Positions 12,101 to 21,100 of a DNA stretch of 22,939 bases are shown in pieces. The DNA is taken from the NCBI RefSeq assembly GCF_000003605.2, contig NW_003155271.1, forward strand, positions 1 to 22,939, written 5' to 3'. The position numbers and the translations under genes are program-made. Every line of letters begins with the position of its first letter. Within the stretch, counting starts at the first letter, position 1. The DNA is from Saccoglossus kowalevskii. Its lineage: Eukaryota; Hemichordata; Enteropneusta; Harrimaniidae. The notes beneath the pieces are model-generated. The model made no database searches. It was not told where the DNA came from and was given only the letters and a program-made list of their open reading frames with translations.

Positions 12101-15100
12101 TTTGCCGGCACTATGATGGAGAGCCGAGTTCTGGTGGGTAGGGAACATACTATTACTTGTACGTAATCATATTCTATTTGCGCATTTTACTATAAAATTA
12201 ATAACATTTTATGAGTACCTAGAATAAGTTTTACTCTCATAATTCACATTAAACCATAATTATAATCACATCTACATTAAAATAAGCTTTTAGATCACCA
12301 CTGAACGCATTGCATGAATAATATACTAATCTATTAAAATGGGATCTAAAATTTCACCAAAAATGAGCATAAATCTGAATAATCATCATTTGAAAATAAG
12401 ATTCTAGACAAAACCGAAGAGTACACATATTTTTGTGTAACATTCAATACCAATGTTCCCTTACATAAACCACGGAGAGACTTGCAGATAAAGCTTGGAA
12501 ATCAGTAAAATTGTAAACATCTATATTGGTAACGACAATAACACTAACATTAAATATAAGTTTTGATTCTATTTCCATTCTATCTAAATGTATTGCACAA
12601 CAGGAATGAGTTCACAACTCAGGTTGAACTTGTTCGTCACCAAAAGCATGAACACTAATTCGAAACAGACTTTGTGAGCATTGTAACAAACTGAAAGATG
12701 AAATAAACTTTATCACAGCATATGCATTTCATAACAGTGAAAAATCAATTTTATTTGCAAAATTCACAAGACATATACCTAGTTTAACGCCTACAAAAGT
12801 ATCAAACAATTTGAAACTCTCATTAAACAGCAAACCAAATTTTTTTAAAACATACTTTTTTTATACTTTAGACACTAATTCTCACCTTATTTTTGTCTAC
12901 TGCGTCGATGTCTGCATGGTTCTTTATCAATATCAAGGCTGTGTCCATGTGACCTTGGCTGCACGCTAAGGTTAGAGCCGACATTCTGCTGTCATCTCTA
13001 AAAAAAAAGCATTTTTAAACTATTAAATAACTTGAATTGAAACATCGGGACACAATTGCTTACGGACGACACTGAAGTTTTGCAATGTCATATAAATTCT
13101 GTTTGGTCACAGTTGAAAGGCACACAAGAAAACAATTTCACTGAAAAAAAATAAAATTATTCTCGCAAACTCTAAAAAACATAGTTTTCACCCCAAACAT
13201 GACGTTGTTGATCATGTGTTCTCTATAGCACCACCATGAAATAAGTTGACTAACTAGGTAAATATGAGTTTAAATTTTAAATTGATATCCGCAAACCAGC
13301 CTGCGGTGAACAATGCAGAATATAATTAGATGCAATACAATATGCAGCAATATAACATGAACTAATCATGTTATTTAAATAGGTAACATGAAATAAACAA
13401 ACAGTGTTATGAGAAATGTACATAACGATGAAACAAAATAACTTTATTCATCACATGTATCATGCACTTTCCATGTAATAACACCCGTGTGATATGTTTG
13501 GTATTACACACTATGAAAGTGCCGTCACACTTTAAATCTGTGATGTGATTGGCCAATACAGCTTTTTCACCTTTGATCGATCAGCAAAGTTAGTACTAAA
13601 TTATGCAAATTTTAATGACAAATTATGTAGAAATTATTAAATATTATACTCATTAGATTTTAGATGCTACATAATCTCTGATTTTATCACTGTTAAATAA
13701 ACAAAATGTTAAAGATATTAATCGCATTCTCAATTCTCCCAACCCGAAAATAGTTCGGGCATGATAATGTTTCGTCTGCTGTCAATCATACAATTTTCAC
13801 CTCAAAGTAAACAAACCATCAGCTGATCGAACGTTCGAAATCATGATATATATGGGCGACTTAGTCAATACTTTTGATATAGACGTGACAGAATTTATGA
13901 ATGATGAGCAATAAAGACCGAGTGAAGGTACGTTTACGTTTTTTCTTTCTCAGATCTGATAAACTGAGATCATGATCACTCGGCGTATCGTATGATCACA
14001 TAATGCAATGGGTAAAAATACATCACAATACTGTGAATACTAAATAAAATGATTCCACAACATGAATGTATTTTTATATTTATAATAACAAGTGTAACAT
14101 TTCTTTTCATCACAGTAAATGCTTCCTTGGAAGTGTCATGATTTATATTTTCATGTAATTCGGTGAGGCCGCTTTTCCCCGAGAATTCCCCGAACTTGGT
14201 ACCTCTGACGTGAAGGTTAATAACACTTCATTTAATTTTTCACACGTGAGTGGAGAGCCCGGGCATGTGTTTAACACACCTCGATATCCTGTGCAGAACT
14301 GTGAAATGACGAAGAATGCTCGAAAGTGTGTTTTCATGCGAACGGCAGAGACGACACTGTGCTCGACTAACGCCTTTACCCGAATGACACCAATACACGA
14401 CGCTGAAGAGATGAAGACTTCGGAACCCCTTAGGAAAGACGAGTATCGAATAGGATTGAATAATCAAGGCGAATTAAGCGACATTAAAAACAAGATGAGT
14501 AATAACGATCTGGACTAACGCGACGAAAGGAGAAGACGCTATAGAGACTTTGAATTAGAACTTTAGCTATTTGTGTAGAGAACCGCTCGCTGGACACTGT
14601 AACTGACACTGTGCAACTCAAGACATTGACCTCTTTTTTCAGAATCCCGGCTCTTTTGCTTAGTAATAATGTAATGCTTTTTTACCGTTTTTTTAAAACT
14701 TTTTTTTGTGATATTGAATTGTATGTTATGTGAGCGCCCATATCTTTGTTTTGAACTGATATTTCGTGACGTGCGAGGTCCTTTATACCGATTTAAGCGT
14801 TTCAGTGGACAAAGTATTTGCAACACATTGTTTTGAAGTTCTGTGAAGTTTTATGGAGTTTTAATGAGGTTATGAGTACGGAATATGATGGGAAGAATGA
14901 TGCCCCACATGAGTTTTCAGAGTTTTTAAGAGTTGTCATCTACAGGGTTACTGACGTTTTAAGAGTATCGATGTTCAGAATAATCGATTTGTAGTGTTGT
15001 TTTCGGAATACTTCTGATGCTTTGTGAGTTGATTTGAGTTGAGAGCACCTTCGTAACGTTTTTTGATGTCATTTTGAAATAAGTGTGGTGCGCCCACGTA

Positions 15101-18100
15101 CATATTGTTTGATGACACAGGCTTTGTGCATGATTGACAGTATTATATGTAACTCAGTAGTGTTTTGTGATTTTAGACCTTTTCTATTTTGATTGTTGGA
15201 AGAGAAACGTGTTGTGATAGCGACTTCTTTCTCGCATTAGAATCCGACGCCCTTAGTCTTTTTTTAGATTCGACGACTTGTGTGTTCAGTTTGAAGATTA
15301 TAACCATATGTGACAGGAGTTTGATTAATAGATTGTTTACTCATTAATTAGTAGTGACTTCTTGCAATGCTTTAACCGAGAAACGCATCCCTGGTAATCA
15401 CGTGATCATGCTGTCGACTGCAGCGATTGGCTGATCGCATGGTTACACCTCCACGCCTTAGTTTTTTGATCTTTTGATATAGAGTTTGTAACCTTAGTAA
15501 CGGGAGACAGTGCAGCGAAGGGCTTATGTCGGCGGACTGTTTTGATAAAACGGGACGGTTTGAGCCTCTCCCTGGAAGAGTAGGATATTTAGATTTTTAA
15601 CCATTGTACTTAATCCTTGTTTTTACTCTTTTGATTCATACCTTTTTATATCAGTATTGTATTTAACCCGTATGACGAGTGATGAGTAGATGACGGTGTC
15701 TTTGATTTGAGAGGCATAATTCGGTGCAGTTATGAGCGACTTTCACTGGTGACCCCTGGATATTCCACACCTGCTCGTAACTTGTCATGATCAGGTTCAT
15801 TCGTATGTTAGGGAATTAGTGATTGGAACAACTGGCTGATATAATAGTCGACTATGGAAGTTGGGGTTAGTGTTGAGGGACGGTGGTTAAGTCAACGAGG
15901 CACCGATAAGTATGAGAGTTATGTCCCGATATCGGGGGCAATTAATCTGACATTATGACATGTTGATACTTTGCGTGATTGGCTATATGTGTGAAGGCCA
16001 CGCCTTAGTCTTTTAACTTCTCTGCAATTGGTTAACAGTTGGAGTGTGAATAAAGCTGATCTCAGTTAGTTGTGGCAAGCTCTCGACGAGGGAGTCTTGA
16101 GGCGGCCGTGGGAGAGTTACAATGCGGCTGAGACCAAATGTGACACGATTCGATTCTCTGTGTGCCTTTGTTCGATAGAAAGGTGGAGAATTCCCCGAAC
16201 TTGGTACCTCTGACGTGAAGGTTAATAACACTACATTTAATCGTTCACAGAAGCGACAGCACAGATCACTGGCAGCGACGGCGCCGAGGCCAGGTCTTCA
16301 CGACCATGTAGATTTGTGCCAGTCACTGATGACGATGAAGCGCATCAAACCCGTGCCAAGCATCAATACAGCCATCCATACCTTCTGTTATGCAACCTCA
16401 ATCACAAAATAACATCGCGTCCCGATTGACATCAACCAATACAAGTCACCATGCCTCTACCTTGAGTTCAAAATCAACACCGATATTTGGGGGCCCCATT
16501 TCCGGCGGAGTATTTAAAGCGTGGTGGTCATCGTGCAACGCGTGTTCGTATTTCATGTAAATTAACAAAGTATTTTACACGCGTTGTATACGTCGCTATG
16601 AGTCCCATATCGAACAGGACGCGGCACGACGACTGTCGCCCTTTAATGTACACGTACATTACAACACTGCCAACAATGATAGTTCAAAAATTTCACCGAA
16701 AAGACGTCGGATATATGTAATTGATTCTTCTCGTTCATCAGATAAGAACTAAATAATTACCTTCAATCGACGTAGCGTTGACTGCCGTTTGTGCATTTAT
16801 TTATATCGTGTTTTTTTAGGGATTTAAGATTATTATATGTATAAGGGCTGGGAACATGTGAAAATTACTACACCTGTTTAATAAATCCGATATTACACTG
16901 TCACTCATTAGAGATCCGCTATATACTACATTGCAAAAACTAAGATGGTAACAGCTTACCTGCTTGAAAGATCAGCACCGATCTTCAACAAATATATGAC
17001 TACCTTATAGTGCCCATATAAACTAGCCAATAACAAAGGGGTACGTCCGTCGACGTCATCTTCGTTAATTTGCTTCGGATTAGCATTGGCTAATACCTCC
17101 ACACAGTTCACACGACCATATCTAAGGAGATAATTTTAATGAAATAATGTAAATGTATTTAAATTGTCACAGTATTTCGTGTGTCAAACCAATGCATATT
17201 ACATGCGCGTCGTATGGAACCCAAATCGAACACGACGCGTCGCGACGACTGTGGTATATTGGTAGCATTGGGCAGCATTGGTTTTAGTGGTTATGTTCAA
17301 TACTGCATGATGATTTGATGAAATAATGAGCTACGCATGTGTTTATAATTACTAGTACGTACTGTTAATTAGTGAACGCATTTTTTACGTAGTTCATTGC
17401 GAATAACATTGTTTAAGTGAAAAATACATACAAAAACATTTTTTAATTTATGGTAAATTGTAATCCAATATTTTTTGAAAAATACTGATAAAATAAGTTA
17501 TTCTTTAGGAAAAACAAGCGAGCAATACACTATATCATTTAGCATTTGTATTTTTGTCATAGATACAAAATGTAATTCACATAGGCCCATCTAAAACTGA
17601 CCAGTATAATTGCAATATTTAATACCGTACAATTGAATTTATTTCCGAAAAAGTACATAGCATATGTCGTATGAATCCCCTTCGTTCTTAGAATTATCAA
17701 GTCTCATACTTACTGGGCTGCGATGTGTAGGGGAATTTTCTCTTCGATATCTTTAGAATCTAGCTTTGCACCATGGGACATGAGAATATTTATAAGCTGT
17801 GATGAAGAAAAGTGACATTTATATTCGTAAATACAGACATGCAGGCCAGCCCATAATCACGAAAACACACCATACACCACTATAACACTATACACCACTA
17901 TAACACTATACACCACTATAACACTATACACCACTATAACACTATACACCACTATAACACTATACATCACTATAACACTATACACCACTATAACACTATA
18001 CACCACTATAACACTATACACCACTATAACACTATACATCACTATAACACTATACACCACTATAACACTATACACCACTATAACACTATACACCACTATA

Positions 18101-21100
18101 ACACTATACACCACTATAACATAGTATGATAACATATATTTAATGGAACGTAAATGCTACCTATGTCTTTTTATTTCGTTCGCTAGAAATCGATCAACAA
18201 CATTTCGAAAAGAAATCGACAGGAATCCAAATTGCAGCATTATTAATAGACTGAATCTGCCGGCGAGGGAGCTGTGTCAGACTGTATTATTATGTAACAA
18301 ATGAATGTAGATCAAATTACATTACATATGATTCATAAACATGACAAGTACCCCAAACAATTTTTGATATATGATTTTGTCATGGTAAATTGTTCATTCA
18401 ATTGATTTGTTTTATGTAATGTTGATACGTTTTACACTTGTACTGAGGGTAGCCTGCAATTGACAGGAACAAAGTCGTGGTGTCTGTACAAAGCAGTATT
18501 TGCATACTTACTTGAGCATCTCCATTTTCAGCAGCGTAGTGGACGGACGTCTGATCTTTCTTATCCTGTCGTCCAAGTAAACTTTCTCCTCCATTTTCCA
18601 GTATCATTTTTACGAATTCTCTATGAGTTCCCTCCACGGACCAATGAAGACAAGTTTTAGATTGATAGTCAGTTGCCTCGATATCAGCTCCGGATTTCAG
18701 TAAATACAACGCTGCATCCGATTGGCCCTTCCATGCCGCCCCGAGTAGAGGTGTAAAATGTTCCATGTCTTGTGCCTCTATGAATGCACCCTAAGTGCGA
18801 TAAGAATGATGGGAATATTACAGTAAAGGAAGGGATGTCGTATAAATAAGGGATTACAATCACAATTATAAAAGCGTTAGTGGCCCATGATTCGAATGTT
18901 TTCTGTGATAGTGCTCAAATTTAATTGCATCACATTCTCTTTCCCATTCTCACTCAAGGATCGCTTTAATCACTGCTATCTTCACTCATATTCAACTGCA
19001 CATTTCGCATAGTCGATGTGTTGATATTAAATGAAATTAAAATAATAATATTCAAACAAACAAAAAAACAAACAAACAAAAACCAACGAACCCACCTTTG
19101 ATAAGAGAAGCCGCATTACCTCTACTCGATTGTAAATAGCTGCCCTGAAAACGGAAATTGTTGATGAATAAATACAAATACATGATAGGCACAATGCTAA
19201 TATCGAAGAATATTACTGTAATGGGAATATAAACCAACGTTTTTTGTATTTTCTTTAGTTATCTATTTAATACAATCTTACCTATGCAAAGGCGTCATTT
19301 GTTCTTCATCTTTGTCGTTTATATTTGCTCCCCTAGTAATCAGCATAGACGCTATATCCGTATAGCCATTGACTGAGGCGATGTGTAATCCACTAAACCC
19401 GTTACCTTTCCTTGAATCGACGTCAGCGCCATTGTCTAAACATAGTACTGATGCCTTACAAAATAACATATTAGAAATGGATTCAAAATTTTCAATGCAA
19501 TGCAATGAATTAATGTTTTCTTTTTATAATGCTGCAGTCTACTTTAATAAACCTGATCATACGATTTGAGGAACTAAATTAGTGTCAGAAAACCGTACTA
19601 TTCTGACAACGTTCAACATATAACAGTGATTGATACACTTCAATGAATTTAGAGTAAGTTCCCAGTCACCTGACCTAGAATTAATCAAGAATGTGGCAAT
19701 GTTGCCAATCTCATCTGCAAAAAAAGAGTGATTCCCACTCATCAGTGATGTCATTGGTATATAGGATGAAAAGCAAGGGCCAAACAGGCTGTGGAACACC
19801 GGATGGGACACGTAAACATTCAGAAAACGAACCACAAATAACAACACGTTAGGTTCTACCTTCAATGTAATATAGTAGCTAGAAAACCAACTATGCAAAC
19901 CCTTTTCATGCATTACTTTATATAGCAACTATTCATCGAAAACTTTATTGTGCAATGTCTCACACTGAAATGATCGCCAAATTGTTGTTAAATCCCTTGA
20001 AAACAATTTTCATAGACAAACAGTTGAATAGTTATAGCTGTAATTACATATGGGTTTTATACACGTTTTAATGGTGTGGTATCACTCTGATTACAACCAA
20101 CTTTGCCGAGTATTACGTAGTATCAGCCGCAAATGTCTACATGAATAACTGTGTGTAATATTGGTCGATACTGACATGCTTGAATGTGATGCATCGCAAT
20201 GTATTGGTGTTATTCCAAATAGAGGGTATTATAGAAACATGTTTATAATGGCCAGTATAAAGTTACAGTTTTTCGCTTATAATTACAAATATAGGTGAAT
20301 TTAAAGATGTAGCCCCTCTTTGTAAAATAGCATACAGAACACCTGCCAATGATTATTAGGTTTAGAAATGATAAAATCAGTTGGTTCTGCATCAAATCCT
20401 GAAAAAATGAAGCTATGAAAGTAGCCTGTACTTGAAGGAAACAATGTCGTGATGTCTGATCACCAAATCATAATTCCCATTGCTGTAAAATGTCATGTGT
20501 GCGTGCATTTTGATGTTTGCATGACTTTTATGGGAACTTACTGAATTCGATTTCAGGATCATGTTCGATCTGTACACAACCAAAGCCTTATTGACGATTG
20601 TATGCAAATCATACAAAGTGGGAATTCTACTTTAACACATTCATATCAGCTTTAAAAGGCGCTCTATAATGATAACATAATTTATGACTGCGTTACCAAT
20701 GATTCACGCCACACATCCACCATTCTAGTAAGTTACTATTAGTAACACTGAGATTTTTTTCTGATTTACGTATACGTATAAATAGCCGAACGCCCCTTGG
20801 TTCGTTGATGATGATGCATAAGAGAACATACCTCAAAATGACCATTGCTTATGGCAAGATGTAAAGCTGTATTGCCTTCGTTGTCACAGTCTTCTAAGTA
20901 GTCGTGTGGTACAGTGTATTGTTTCTTCGCTAAAATAAGAAAGTTAAAGAATAAATATTTTCAAGAAACTGGTCGATAAACGATTCCATCGCACATGTAC
21001 AAAACACGTTTTTACATAGTATTTACAATGTATCAGTATTATAGTTGGTCAGATTTTAACAGTGACTTGCACCAGTAAGTGTTAGTACATGTACTGTATA

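Larger units (their letters stand above)
12998..16959 (-). other. TRPA1-like: Longest intron of the TRPA1-like gene, enlarged by retroelement insertions
   Basis: 3962 bp against about 80-1380 bp for the other introns. It contains the hairpins at 13464 and 13742, leader copy 1, LTR-like copies D and C with leader copy 2, the inverted repeat at 16536 and dispersed repeat copy 1. The retroelement pieces with a readable direction all run on the plus strand, antisense to the gene. Confidence 0.85.

Noticed and set aside
13852-13914. Short peptide MGDLVNTFDIDVTEFMNDEQ, suggestive of the start of a Crypton-type recombinase
   Set aside because: Only 20 residues before a stop with no following recombinase sequence; resemblance is too weak to call.
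14210-14518. 102-codon open frame as a gag protein
   Set aside because: Starts at GTG within the leader block and shows no zinc knuckle or capsid pattern; kept only as part of the retroelement entry.
17857-18135. 92-codon open frame with SVIVVY repeats
   Set aside because: Product of the 18-bp minisatellite inside an intron; no splice signals join it to the channel frame.
20413-20616. 67-codon minus-strand open frame between exons 4 and 5
   Set aside because: No ankyrin register; the phase from exon 4 to exon 5 is already satisfied without it.
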